Of a stretch of 64,000 nt of DNA, positions 55,206-63,975 are shown piece after piece; the stretch's first letter is position 1; every line of letters begins with the position of its first letter. A program made the position numbers and the translations under genes. The stretch spans positions 269,836 to 333,835 of the forward strand of contig NZ_FNAD01000007.1 of the NCBI RefSeq assembly GCF_900101745.1, in the 5' to 3' direction. Below the pieces are notes generated by a model. It searched no databases. It was not told where the DNA came from and worked only from the letters and a program-made list of their open reading frames with translations. Origin of the DNA: Glycomyces harbinensis. GTDB taxonomy: Bacteria > Actinomycetota > Actinomycetes > Mycobacteriales > Micromonosporaceae.

Positions 55206-56447
55206 TCAAGGGCCGATATGGATGAAGGGGGCCCACCGGTGCAGTTCCTCTCCGCTGCGCCGCAGGTCGTTTACGGCGGTGGCGAGCGCCCGGGCGGACT
55301 CGTCAGGAAGAAAGCGCCCCGTGGCCGCCAGTTCGGTGTACACGGACGAGAATACTGATGCGGCCGCGTCCTCGGCCACGATCCACAGCCCGCCGACCAC
55401 ATGGCGGAACCCGCTGTAGTGCAGCGCGGCGGCGAGTGTGATCGACTCGTCCAAGAGCTCCGTGCCGCCCACGGCGGTCTTGCACGCCGCGAGGCCGGCG
55501 AACTCGCCGCGAAGTGCGAGTTCGGCGAGGTCGAAGACCCGGATGACGTCGTCGTCGAGCTGAAAGCCCCCTTGCGCGGGATCTTGCAGGTTCTGGTCGG
55601 CGTGGCAGTGGAAGTGGACGTAGCGGGCTTCGGATAGCCCAGCGAGGGTTGCTTCTCTGGTGCTGCAATCGATGAGGTCGGTCCTGTCAAGCCCGGCCAA
55701 GGGACCCTCTCCCAGCGCCGCACCCTCGGGCATCGTCGATGCCAGGAGGAAGCGGTCGCGTGCGGCCGCGCGGTCGACGTCGCGAGAGCGGGCCTCGACG
55801 AGTCCCCGGAGGGTGGGCGTGTACGAGGAGACGACCATGTCGGCGAGCCAGTCGTCGCCGCGACCGGCGGCATGGATCGGGAGCAGGGCGAGTGGCCCTG
55901 TGGGACACCACCACACGCGCGGCGACTCGGCACTGACCTCCGGTATCGGAAGGTATGGCAGGACCGGCGCGACGACCGCGTCCCAGAGCCACTCGCAGGT
56001 CTCCCCGAGTGCCGTCTCGACCATGACCGCGGCCGTCCCGCGCGCTCGCCCCGCGGACTGGAGATCGAGAATGGACTTGTGGTCGCCCTCCCGACGCGCG
56101 GATTTCGCAGTCTCCCACTTCTGCACCGCCGTCTCGAGTACTTCGAGAGCATGAAGATGGCCGACAAGCCGATCGTGGGCGTCCTCGAGACTGAGACCCG
56201 GCAGCGGCACGGTGGCGACCCCGGCGGAGGTCACGATCAAGGCGTCGCAACGCCATCGACTCACGTTCACGACGATGACGGGGCCCTCTGCCGAAGCAGG
56301 GAGCAGCGCCTCGTAAGACGGCGGGCGAAGAAAATCCTCGAACCCGGGAACACCTTGAATCTCGTCCAGCAGTTCGTCCCATTCGCGCGCGAGAGCGAGG
56401 CGCTGGTCAGGAGACAGCATGCCCGGGCCGAGTTCGAAATCCGTCAT
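55206..56447 (-). CDS. Free-standing CHAT-domain (caspase-like) protease
   Basis: A 413-residue protein. The first 45 residues are the usual pre-CHAT linker (WDELLDEIQGVPGFEDFLRP). The CHAT domain shows LALLPIHAAG, the catalytic His in YVHFHCHADQ (about 275-284) and the catalytic Cys in AGLAACKTAVGG (Cys near 322). SGFRHVVGGLWIVAEDAAAS and the C-terminal HRWAPFIHIG are also standard for the family. It has no repeats of its own. CHAT proteases normally sit at the C-terminus of TPR repeat arrays; here the repeats are on separate genes (50308, 52062, 56524). It follows repeat protein C by 76 bases and leads the zinc-ribbon and membrane genes. Cytoplasmic protease, substrate unknown. Confidence 0.85.
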   Translation of the reverse strand: MTDFELGPGMLSPDQRLALAREWDELLDEIQGVPGFEDFLRPPSYEALLPASAEGPVIVVNVSRWRCDALIVTSAGVATVPLPGLSLEDAHDRLVGHLHALEVLETAVQKWETAKSARREGDHKSILDLQSAGRARGTAAVMVETALGETCEWLWDAVVAPVLPYLPIPEVSAESPRVWWCPTGPLALLPIHAAGRGDDWLADMVVSSYTPTLRGLVEARSRDVDRAAARDRFLLASTMPEGAALGEGPLAGLDRTDLIDCSTREATLAGLSEARYVHFHCHADQNLQDPAQGGFQLDDDVIRVFDLAELALRGEFAGLAACKTAVGGTELLDESITLAAALHYSGFRHVVGGLWIVAEDAAASVFSSVYTELAATGRFLPDESARALATAVNDLRRSGEELHRWAPFIHIGP

Positions 56448-56523
56448 AGCCCCGCTCGTCCTACATGGTTCGATGTCGCACCGATATTGCAGTGTGACAG
56501 AGCGAAACCGGCCACGTCAATCG

Positions 56524-59493
56524 CTACGGCCGGGCCGACGGCGGGAGCGGTCGCCCCCATCGCGGCAGCCGCAGGAATGCGGCGGGGTCGGCAAAGTCGT
56601 CGGTGGCCGGCAGCGCGCGGATCTGCGCGAGGAGCGCATCGAAGCGCCGACCTGCGGAGATCCGGGCTTGGCGGGACCGCTCAGCCTCAAACGGGCCGGT
56701 GAAGTCGGCGAGTTCGGGAGAGGGAGTGTCCAGGACCGTCCTGCAGCGCTCCAACTCGGAGGCGAGATCGGGCCTGGACGTCCTGAGTCCTGCCAGGTCG
56801 GCGCGCAGGTCCTGCAATTGACCCCAGAGCACTCCGCGAGCCAGCTCGAGCAACCCGGTCGCCAGCTCGAAATCGCCGACGGCGACGGCACATGCGGCGG
56901 CGTCGCGGCCCAAAGCACCAGCGTGGCGTTGCAGGAGATGCTGCCGGTCGGCGCGGTCCAGACCCCGAAGCATGAGCATGGGAAGGACGTCCATGGACCG
57001 CCGGTACAACGGCAGCGCCTCCTGGAAGCCTTCGGCGAGCATCTGGGAGGATGATCGCTGGTCAGCGGCCTCCGAAGCCCGCCGTCGTGCGCGCAGGACG
57101 CTCGCTTCAGCAGCATGCCGAGAAGCGAACATCTGTACTTCGCTCCCGACACCGGGAATGTCGGGTATCCGCTGCCACGATCGGACGGCGGTGTCGAGGT
57201 CGGTGAGGTCGCCGAGCCGCTCGAACCGCGCCTGCAGCGCCAGGCCCCAATTCCATAGCCGTACGGCCTGATCGGGATGGTCGTCCGCCGCTGTCACCGC
57301 ATCCCCGCAGGCGTTCACCGCCGCTTCGAGGTCCGCGAGGTCGCCGGTCATGTTGGACTGTTCCAACAGCATCGATCCCAGACTCGATAGCCGCAAGGGA
57401 CGGGCGGGCGAGTCTTCCGGAGTGGCGGCCGTGCCCGCCTTCCCGTATTCGATGGCGCCCTGCAGCACCGCCGGGTCGTCGAAGCGGTAGGCCCAGGTGA
57501 ACAGGACATGCGCCGCGGTCATCCAGACCATCGCCCGGTCGGCGTGATCGGCGGGGAGGGCCGCCATCGCCGCTTTGACGGTCGCGAGTGCGTCTGCCAA
57601 GTCTGTCGCCGCCGCGGTCCGGTCGGAGCGGGTGCGCAACGTCTGGGCCAGGTTGGCCAGCAGTCTGATTCGGTCGGGGTGGTCTTGTGGACACGAATCG
57701 AGGGCGTCTCGTCCGGCGTCGACGGCGGCGTCCAAATCCGCGAGGTCGCCGGTGCCTTCGTACCGTTTGCGCCAGGCCAGCGCGAGGTTCGCCGATCGGC
57801 CCACACGGGCCGGATGATCCTGAGGGGTCGCGACCACGGCGGCGCGGGTCGATTCGATGGCATCGTCGAGTTCCGTGATGGAGCCGGTGTGATTGGACCG
57901 CAATCGCAGCGAATATCCCAACGAGGTCAGGCACGCGGCACGGCCGGGATGTCCCTCAGGGAGGGCGGCCACAGCGGTGCGTCCGGCATCGATGGCCGCG
58001 TCGAGATCGGACAGATCGCCGATGCGTTCGTACCGAGACTGTAGGACGGCGCCGAGATGCCCTATCCAGTAAGCGCGGTTGGGATGGTCGGAGGGCGAGG
58101 CCTGCAGAGCTTCTCGGCTGACCCTGAGCGCCTCTTCGAGGTCGGTGAGGTCACCGATCCGTTCGAACCGGCACCACAGGGCGGTGCTGAGGCTCGAGAG
58201 GACGGCGGCGCGGTCGGGGTGCCTTTCGGGAAGCGCGGTCACGGCGGTGCGTCCGGCGACGACGGCCGCATCCAGATCCTGGAGGCGACCGGTCCGCTCG
58301 AATCGCCCCCGCAGCATCGACCCCAGCGCCGAGAGCGTTTCGGGACGGCCAGGTGCGTCCGGTGCGAGCTGGTCCAGGGCCGCGCTCAGTGATCCGATCG
58401 CGGCGTCCAGGTCGGCGAGGTCGCCAGTCCGCTGGAATCGTGACCCGAGGGCCGATCCGAGCGTTGAACGGATAGCGAAGATGTCAGTGACCTGTTCGTG
58501 CGTGTGCGCCAGGGCCGCGTTCGCCGCTGCGATCGCCGTCTCCAGGTCCGCGGAGTCGCCTGTCCGCTCGAACCGCCGAGCTGAGGCGGCCGCGAGGTTC
58601 AAGAGCATTACCGCACGGTGCTCATGGTCGGCCGGGCTGGCGGCGGACGCGGCCCGCACCATTTCGATGGCGGCGTCGAGATCGGCCAAGTCACCGGTCC
58701 GGCCGAACCGATCGGTCAGCACGGCGGCCAGATTCGATTGAAAGTCTGCGTGCTGCGGTGCGTCGGGACTCGTTCCCGCGACGGCGGCACGCATCGCCGC
58801 GGCCGCCCCGTCCAGATCCGCGAGGTCACCGGTTTGCTCGAATCGCACTTTGAGGACTGCGCCGAAGTTCGATGCGATCACGGGACGATCAGGGTGGTCG
58901 TCGGCCACTAGGTTCATCGCCGCGGATCCAGCGTCGACTGCGAGTACAAGGTCGCCGGGGGCCCCGGCCGACTGAAAGCGACTGCTTGCCGCCGTGGAGA
59001 ACAGCGACAGCCATCGCGCGCGATGGCGATGGTCGAGCGGAGTGCTGGTCAACGCGGCGCCCAGCATCGCCAGCACCCAGTCCAGAAGCACCTGATCCAG
59101 ACGGTCGATCGCGGACGGCAGCAACCGCGCCGCCGCGTAGGCCAGGGGCTCGGGGTCGACCGACGTGCCTCTTGCCGTCGCCTCGACGAAGAACCTGAGC
59201 GCGTCGACAGGCACGATGTCGGCCCGAACGCCGAGCAGGGGCATGAAGAGGCTCAAGGCGGCCCAGGCGTCCTCGTCTCCCTCTTGCTCGGGCAAGGACA
59301 CGTGCCGCGCCCATCGCAGTCGCGCTGCCCGGGCCGCCGTCGCCACCGGGACGCCGCGTTCGCCCTGAGTCGCTTCCCGAAGCAGCGCAGTGGTTTCGGC
59401 CAACGCCTGAGAATCGAGGACCTGAGACGGATCACCGTCTTCGTAGGCCCGGATCCGAGCATCGATCGAGGCTGACAGTTCGGCGATCCGCAT
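56524..59493 (-). CDS. TPR-like repeat protein C (about 14 repeats)
   Basis: A 989-residue protein. Residues from about 150 to 790 hold about 14 repeats of 45-50 residues with the signature RFERTGDLADLDAAI, followed by a helix ending near the next LGSALGSRF-type motif. The C-terminus reads LARGVLWGQLQDLRADLAGL and then RFDALLAQIRALPATDDFAD, the linker that immediately precedes CHAT in fused proteins, and stops after 20 more residues. The next gene starts with a homologous linker and then the CHAT domain, so the pair looks like a split TPR-CHAT protein in which the linker is present in both halves. It is first in the four-gene minus-strand operon. Confidence 0.8.
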   Translation of the reverse strand: MRIAELSASIDARIRAYEDGDPSQVLDSQALAETTALLREATQGERGVPVATAARAARLRWARHVSLPEQEGDEDAWAALSLFMPLLGVRADIVPVDALRFFVEATARGTSVDPEPLAYAAARLLPSAIDRLDQVLLDWVLAMLGAALTSTPLDHRHRARWLSLFSTAASSRFQSAGAPGDLVLAVDAGSAAMNLVADDHPDRPVIASNFGAVLKVRFEQTGDLADLDGAAAAMRAAVAGTSPDAPQHADFQSNLAAVLTDRFGRTGDLADLDAAIEMVRAASAASPADHEHRAVMLLNLAAASARRFERTGDSADLETAIAAANAALAHTHEQVTDIFAIRSTLGSALGSRFQRTGDLADLDAAIGSLSAALDQLAPDAPGRPETLSALGSMLRGRFERTGRLQDLDAAVVAGRTAVTALPERHPDRAAVLSSLSTALWCRFERIGDLTDLEEALRVSREALQASPSDHPNRAYWIGHLGAVLQSRYERIGDLSDLDAAIDAGRTAVAALPEGHPGRAACLTSLGYSLRLRSNHTGSITELDDAIESTRAAVVATPQDHPARVGRSANLALAWRKRYEGTGDLADLDAAVDAGRDALDSCPQDHPDRIRLLANLAQTLRTRSDRTAAATDLADALATVKAAMAALPADHADRAMVWMTAAHVLFTWAYRFDDPAVLQGAIEYGKAGTAATPEDSPARPLRLSSLGSMLLEQSNMTGDLADLEAAVNACGDAVTAADDHPDQAVRLWNWGLALQARFERLGDLTDLDTAVRSWQRIPDIPGVGSEVQMFASRHAAEASVLRARRRASEAADQRSSSQMLAEGFQEALPLYRRSMDVLPMLMLRGLDRADRQHLLQRHAGALGRDAAACAVAVGDFELATGLLELARGVLWGQLQDLRADLAGLRTSRPDLASELERCRTVLDTPSPELADFTGPFEAERSRQARISAGRRFDALLAQIRALPATDDFADPAAFLRLPRWGRPLPPSARP

Positions 59494-59702
59494 CCCACCA
59501 GCCCTTCTGCGCGACAGTGACCGCCTCTAGTTTAAGGAAGTTGCCGTGTTGCCGTCAGCCCGAGATGTTTCTGAGCGGACGCACCGCAAGGCCCCGAAAA
59601 CTGGCCGGTATCGATACGTTCCGTCCACCATGTTCGATGACCCGGCCTTGGAACATGGGGCCAATATAGATGATATGGGAAGAGCCAATCTAAGCTTGTC
59701 CT

Positions 59703-61163
59703 TTAACTTGTGGATGGTTTGGTGACCTTCAGTGGCTTCTTGCGCTGAGTCAGGTTTCTGTCGCGTTTCGTGGTTTTGCCGGGGTCATAGACAGGTGCGC
59801 GTCGGGTGTTGCGGCGGCCTTTAGGTCGGCCGGGTCCTGGCCGGGATGGTTTCGGAGCACGGGCCGGGCAGTCCAGGTCCAGGCGGAGGTTTGCAAACCC
59901 GCGGCGCACTCGTGCGGGAGTGAGTTTCCCGAGCTCGGCAGGTGCCTCCCAAAGCAGGCGCAGATCGGCAACGAGGGTGCGGGCGATCCTGAGCTGCGTG
60001 AAGGCAGCGATGACCAACCAGGTCCAGAGGTCGGCTTGTGCGGGCGTGCGCGGCCTGGAGGTGGTACATCCGAGGGTCTGCTTGAGGAACCTGAAGGTGT
60101 GCTCGATATCGAAGCGGCGCAGCCACCCCGTCCAGATCCCGTCCAACTCGGTTTCGGACAGGCCGGCGGCCGAGGTCCAGAGCCATACCGGTTTCGGACT
60201 GCCGTCGTGCGGGAGATGGTCGACGGTGAGGCGTGTCAGGGTGCCATCGAGGACCGGCAGCTGGGCGCCGGCATCGATCCAGGCGGACCGTTGGGTCAGA
60301 CGAGGATGCAGCCGATCCCATGACTTGGCCTCCAACCTGCCATAACGAGCATTGTTACAGGCAGTGATGCGCGTTGGCGTTTCCCAGCTGTCTGGTTCGG
60401 ACAGTCGGTGCGCGGTCCCGTGCTTCGGTGCCCGTCCACCCCGCCCGCCTGCCGTTACCTGATGTTTCGGGCGGGCATAGAACACCCGGTCCGACCGCAC
60501 TCTCGCGGTCACGGTGACCGGTAGGTCCCGCAGGCACCATGCCAGGCGGGCCGCGTTGTATCCTGCGTCGGCGACGACCAGGATCGGCTCGTCACCGATG
60601 GCATGCTGCCCGGCGGCGATCAACCGCTCGACGACACTGCGGACCTGTCCCGCGGTCACCGCTTGCACATCGTCGTCAGGGCCGATCCGGGCCGCGTCCA
60701 GGATCTGCGTCCACGACGACGCGCCCGATTCCAGCGCGGCCACCATCGAATAGGGCCATCCCGGAATGAACTGGTCGGCCGATCTGCCGCGTCCGTAGAC
60801 ATGGCAGAACAGCCGGTCGGGGCTGCGGTTCGCGTCCGGGCACAGCCAGTTGGTGACGTCCACCGCCAGTACGATCCTGCCGCCAACGCGCCCGATCGTT
60901 TGGCCCGCGAGCAGGTCCCGGAGATGGTTGGTGTCGACCTGGCCAGCTCCGAGCGCGTCATAGAGCGCACCGTGTCCGCGCCGGAACACCCCGGACAGCG
61001 ACAAGGCCGGGAGCGAGGTAACCGGGCCGCTCTGGCACAGTAGTGCCTCGGCCGGATCGAACAGTATGTCCGCTCGAGCGGTCAGGCACTGATAGAAGCC
61101 AGCGCGGAACGCCGTCAGTGCCCCGACGCCCGCAGCGGCGCCTGGTTCAGGGAGAACAGACAA
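59703..61163 (-). CDS. Transposase, IS4/IS701-like DDE family
   Basis: A 486-residue transposase that appears intact. The catalytic triad is probably Asp in IVLAVDVTNWLCPD (about 97-110), Asp in ILVVADAGYNAARLAW (about 196-211) and Glu in FDIEHTFRFLKQTLG (about 360). It matches the large actinobacterial transposases with DAGYN and IEHTFRFLKQ motifs, related to IS701/IS4. Both element ends were sought by eye but no clear inverted-repeat pair was found. It separates the CHAT operon from the IS630 element. Confidence 0.85.
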   Translation of the reverse strand: MSVLPEPGAAAGVGALTAFRAGFYQCLTARADILFDPAEALLCQSGPVTSLPALSLSGVFRRGHGALYDALGAGQVDTNHLRDLLAGQTIGRVGGRIVLAVDVTNWLCPDANRSPDRLFCHVYGRGRSADQFIPGWPYSMVAALESGASSWTQILDAARIGPDDDVQAVTAGQVRSVVERLIAAGQHAIGDEPILVVADAGYNAARLAWCLRDLPVTVTARVRSDRVFYARPKHQVTAGGRGGRAPKHGTAHRLSEPDSWETPTRITACNNARYGRLEAKSWDRLHPRLTQRSAWIDAGAQLPVLDGTLTRLTVDHLPHDGSPKPVWLWTSAAGLSETELDGIWTGWLRRFDIEHTFRFLKQTLGCTTSRPRTPAQADLWTWLVIAAFTQLRIARTLVADLRLLWEAPAELGKLTPARVRRGFANLRLDLDCPARAPKPSRPGPGRPKGRRNTRRAPVYDPGKTTKRDRNLTQRKKPLKVTKPSTS

Positions 61164-61165
61164 AC

Positions 61166-61224
61166 GAAGCCCTTGCTATATGGATGTTCTTGCGTCGCAA
61201 CAAGAATTATCAAGCAGGGGCTTC
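61166..61224. repeat. Nested inverted repeat upstream of the transposase gene
   Basis: GAAGCCCTTGCT (61166-61177) and AGCAGGGGCTTC (61213-61224) pair at 11 of 12 positions. Inside them TTCTTG and CAAGAA pair again across eight bases. It lies three bases upstream of the transposase start, so it may be an element end, a promoter hairpin limiting transposition, or a terminator against read-through. Confidence 0.55.
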
Positions 61225-61356
61225 ACTCGTGTTCACGCGGGGCATTCTGACCAGCACCGCAGCCAAGTTCCTGAAGGGTTCGGTTGGTAGCTGATGCCCA
61301 GGATCGGGGGTTTCGGTCGGGTTTCTCAGGGATGGCCTGGTGGCCTTGTATCTACG

Positions 61357-61496
61357 TCACGGCCACTGGTCAGCGCTCGCCTCGATGAGATCGATGGCGG
61401 TCTGGTAGTGGTCAGAACCGCAGGCGACCCATTTACGGGCGAGATCGGCGGCGGTCCTCCCATCGATCGCCTCGTCGCGGACGCCGTGGGCTACTA
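61357..61496 (-). pseudogene. 3' remnant of an unknown gene next to the IS630 insertion
   Basis: The minus strand from the IS630 edge reads VAHGVRDEAIDGRTAADLAR, then WVACGSDHYQTAIDLIEAS, ending in a stop at 61357. The composition is that of a real protein. The continuation on the other side of the insertion is not clearly in the same frame, so the original gene is unresolved. Confidence 0.35.
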
Positions 61497-61517
61497 GTCC
61501 GGAACTGTGAAGTTGGG
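61497..61517 (+). repeat. IS630 left inverted repeat
   Basis: GTCC followed by GGAACTGTGAAGTTGGG. It is preceded by TA at 61495-61496. Confidence 0.85.
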
Positions 61518-61527
61518 GTTCGGGGTG

Positions 61528-62559
61528 TCATTCCGGTTGGGCGGCAGTGATGTAGGCGAGTTCGGGGTGGTTGAAGAGGCGCTTGACGGTCTCGGGGAGC
61601 TTCTGGAGGCTGCGCAGGGCGCCGAGCACGACTCGTTTCAGATCGTGTTCGTTCCTGATGACGGCTTTCCCGATGCGTCCGTTCTTGACGGTGCTCCAAA
61701 CCAGTTCGTCGGGGTTGAGCTGAGGCGAATAGGGCGGCAGGTAGAACAAGCACAAGCGGCCCTCGGTCAATGCCTCGAACGCTTTCACGATCTTGGCGTG
61801 ATGGACACGGGCGTTGTCGACGATGAGGAACACCGGCCGGTCGGCAGTCGACAGCAACCGTTTGCAGAAGTCGACGACCGCGACCGCGTCGAAGGAGCCC
61901 GAATGCAGACGGAACCGCAGCTGCCCTCGCCGCGAGATCGCCGAGACCATCATGATCGTCTTGCGGCCCCCGACCGGGCCCGCAGCGGTCACGACCGGCG
62001 TCTGCCCTTTCCGGCCCCAGGTGGTCCCGGCATGGAACCCCAGCTGAACGGCGGACTCATCGCCGAAGAAGATCTCGGCGCCCGCATCTTGGGCCCGGGC
62101 GGCGATGGCCGGGAAGGTCTCAGTCCGCCATTGCTCGACCAAGGCGGGATCGGCCCGGTCCGAGCGATACCGCGGCCGTTGCGGGGTAAACCCGAGATCG
62201 GTGAGGATCCGACCGATCCACTTGGGCGAGAACACAACCCCGAACCGCTCCTTCACCACCGCCGCGGCGATCTCGCGAGTCCACAACAGCGAATCGAACC
62301 CGTGCTCCTCGGGCGTGGTCGACTCGATGATCGAGGCCAGCTCGGCGCGCATCGAGGAGTCCATCGCGCTCTTGCGCTCGGGTCGTTTGTCGTCCAGCCC
62401 CGCAGGCCAGCCCTCACGGGCCCACCGCGCCCAGTTGTAGACCGAGTTCGACGAGACCCCCAGCGCCCCGGTGATGAACGCGGCCGTAAACCCGCTCGCC
62501 TTCATCTCCAGGGCCCTGGCCCGAAGCTCCGCACTCGCGTGCGGCTTTCCGTTTGCCAT
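61528..62559 (-). CDS. IS630-family transposase
   Basis: A 343-residue transposase. The N-terminal HTH (ARALEMKASGFTAAFITGAL, then GVSSNSVYNWARW) leads to a winged-helix segment. The DDE core has EIFFGDESAVQLGF (first Asp near 168), PVFLIVDNARVHHAK (second Asp near 254) and YLPPYSPQLNPDELVWSTVK, where the last acidic residue is Glu in NPDE, standard for IS630. All motifs are intact, so it may be active. Confidence 0.92.
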   Translation of the reverse strand: MANGKPHASAELRARALEMKASGFTAAFITGALGVSSNSVYNWARWAREGWPAGLDDKRPERKSAMDSSMRAELASIIESTTPEEHGFDSLLWTREIAAAVVKERFGVVFSPKWIGRILTDLGFTPQRPRYRSDRADPALVEQWRTETFPAIAARAQDAGAEIFFGDESAVQLGFHAGTTWGRKGQTPVVTAAGPVGGRKTIMMVSAISRRGQLRFRLHSGSFDAVAVVDFCKRLLSTADRPVFLIVDNARVHHAKIVKAFEALTEGRLCLFYLPPYSPQLNPDELVWSTVKNGRIGKAVIRNEHDLKRVVLGALRSLQKLPETVKRLFNHPELAYITAAQPE

Positions 62560-62587
62560 GCAAGCATTCTCGCACCACTACCCGGAA

Positions 62588-62608
62588 CCCAACTTCACAG
62601 TTCCTGAC
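62588..62608 (-). repeat. IS630 right inverted repeat
   Basis: CCCAACTTCACAGTTCC followed by TGAC, then TA at 62609-62610. It pairs with 61497-61517. Confidence 0.85.
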
Positions 62609-62610
62609 TA

Positions 62611-63006
62611 GTAGCCTGGGTCTGCTCGATGGCCTCCCGGTCAGACGGTTTGGGCTACATTCTGCACGCCCGTATCTCCGACAAATTCGTCAAGGTCACA
62701 GTCCCCGGATCGTCCCAGGCCACGCGATCAGACACTTCAACCTCACCGCCGTTAATCTGGTCGTCTCAGGATTCCACTCCTGCTTCGGAGTGTAACGATT
62801 TGAAGCACTGAAGATCGCCTTCGTGCCAGATGATTTCACCTTAGCCCCCAAGACTCTCCATCTGCCTCGGAGGCCTCTGTGGCTAGTGGACACGGGAACC
62901 CTGCCTTCGCCCAGCCATGAAATACTCCTTGTACTTCCTGGCGACTGAGCTGGAGGGGAGCCACGCAGTCGCCATGTGATCACGTAAATCGGGTGGGAGC
63001 TAGGCG
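62611..63006. other. Intergenic region before the NACHT gene
   Basis: About 400 bases, visibly lower in GC than the rest of the window. Short open frames here have no protein-like signature. The ribosome site GGGAG at 62994-62998 belongs to the gene at 63007. A promoter was not recognised. Confidence 0.45.
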
Positions 63007-63975
63007 ATGTCGGCAACAGGCAAAACGCTCGCTGGTCTGTGTGGAGTGGCAGGGGTTCCGCTCGCCGGATTGGTTGCATGGAACCAGCTGGCAGAACCTT
63101 GGATCGCTGGGCTGTTGCTCGTGCTCTACGAGTGTGTCGTTTTTATGGCCGCGACCGCAGCCTCTGCCACCCAAGATGTCGTCCGCCGGCGTATCGAGCA
63201 GTTGGCGAACTTCCTTGACCTCGCCCTCGGACGGAAAATGTCGCGGTACACGCGCGTTTATCTTAAATGGGTGGCGGAGCGGAACAGCTACATCAATACC
63301 AAAGACCTCACCCATACCCCTGGCTATCTCCCCGAGCTCGATGGCATCTATGTCGATGTAGGGCTAGTGCTGGGATCGGAGTCATCGAGAGTTGGCGGAT
63401 TGCTCCCCTATGAGCCCATCGATCGCTCTGGGAGACAATCGATTGGGGTATTCGTCAACAATCCGCAGCGAAGTGTATGCGCGATCATCGGTGCGCCGGG
63501 AAGCGGCAAGAGCACCCTGCTACGGCATACAGCGCTTCATATAGCGCGCCGAGGCAAGAGACAATGTCGTCGAATTCCTGTCGTGGTATTGCTTCGCGAC
63601 CATGCCCTGTCCATCGCTTCCGAAAACAATACTACGTTGGCGCAACTAATTCGAAACAGCGTAGGGGAACTGGACATTAAGGAACCTGCCGGATGGTGGG
63701 AAGAACAGCTCAGGCAAGGCAACTGTGTGGTCATGCTCGACGGACTCGACGAGGTCGCCCGTAGGAAGGACCGCGTGGCCGTCTCCTGGTGGATCGAGGA
63801 CCAGATCTCCAAGCACTCCCGAAACGACTTTGTGGTCAGCTCTCGCCCGCAGGGTTACTGGACTGCAAAAATCCCGCAAGCAACGGTACTTCAGATGCTC
63901 CCTCTTAGAACTGGTTTCAAGTTCGTTGGCGATCGGACTGGTTGTCCGGTGCAGGGTTTCGGGTTTGCTCGTTGA
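63007..63975 (+). pseudogene. NACHT-domain NTPase with N-terminal membrane helices, apparently truncated by an IS
   Basis: From ATG 63007 (GGGAG upstream) the frame encodes two hydrophobic helices (about 7-24 and 32-50). A soluble linker follows, then a NACHT NTPase: Walker A in IIGAPGSGKSTLLRH (about 160-174), Walker B in VVMLDGLDEVARRKD (about 242-256), and the sensor region VVSSRPQGYW. NACHT proteins usually continue several hundred residues with a winged helix and a sensor array. Here similarity stops at VLQMLPL (about 63905), and 23 unrelated residues lead to a stop at 63975. A transposase-like start follows at 63982. Bacterial NACHT proteins often serve in antiphage defence. GC content is lower than in the metabolic genes. 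The 3' part may lie beyond the window. Confidence 0.75.

Larger units (their letters stand above)
61497..62608. mobile_element. Complete IS630-family insertion sequence
   Basis: The element is 1112 bases long, bounded by inverted repeats with 17 identical bases (GGAACTGTGAAGTTGGG at 61501-61517 and its complement at 62588-62604) within 21-base ends (61497-61517, 62588-62608). A TA dinucleotide flanks each end (61495-61496 and 62609-62610), as expected of IS630. It carries one intact transposase gene. Removing the element and one TA gives GGCTACTAGTAGCC, a perfect 14-base palindrome with the target TA at its centre. Confidence 0.9.

Noticed and set aside
50000..59500. CRISPR array in the repeat-rich region
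   Set aside because: The periodicity is in protein-coding TPR repeats of about 145 bases with diverged DNA, not short identical direct repeats with spacers.
62553..62811. Short plus-strand open frames right of the IS630 element
   Set aside because: No ribosome site, no recognised motif, and one begins inside the element end.
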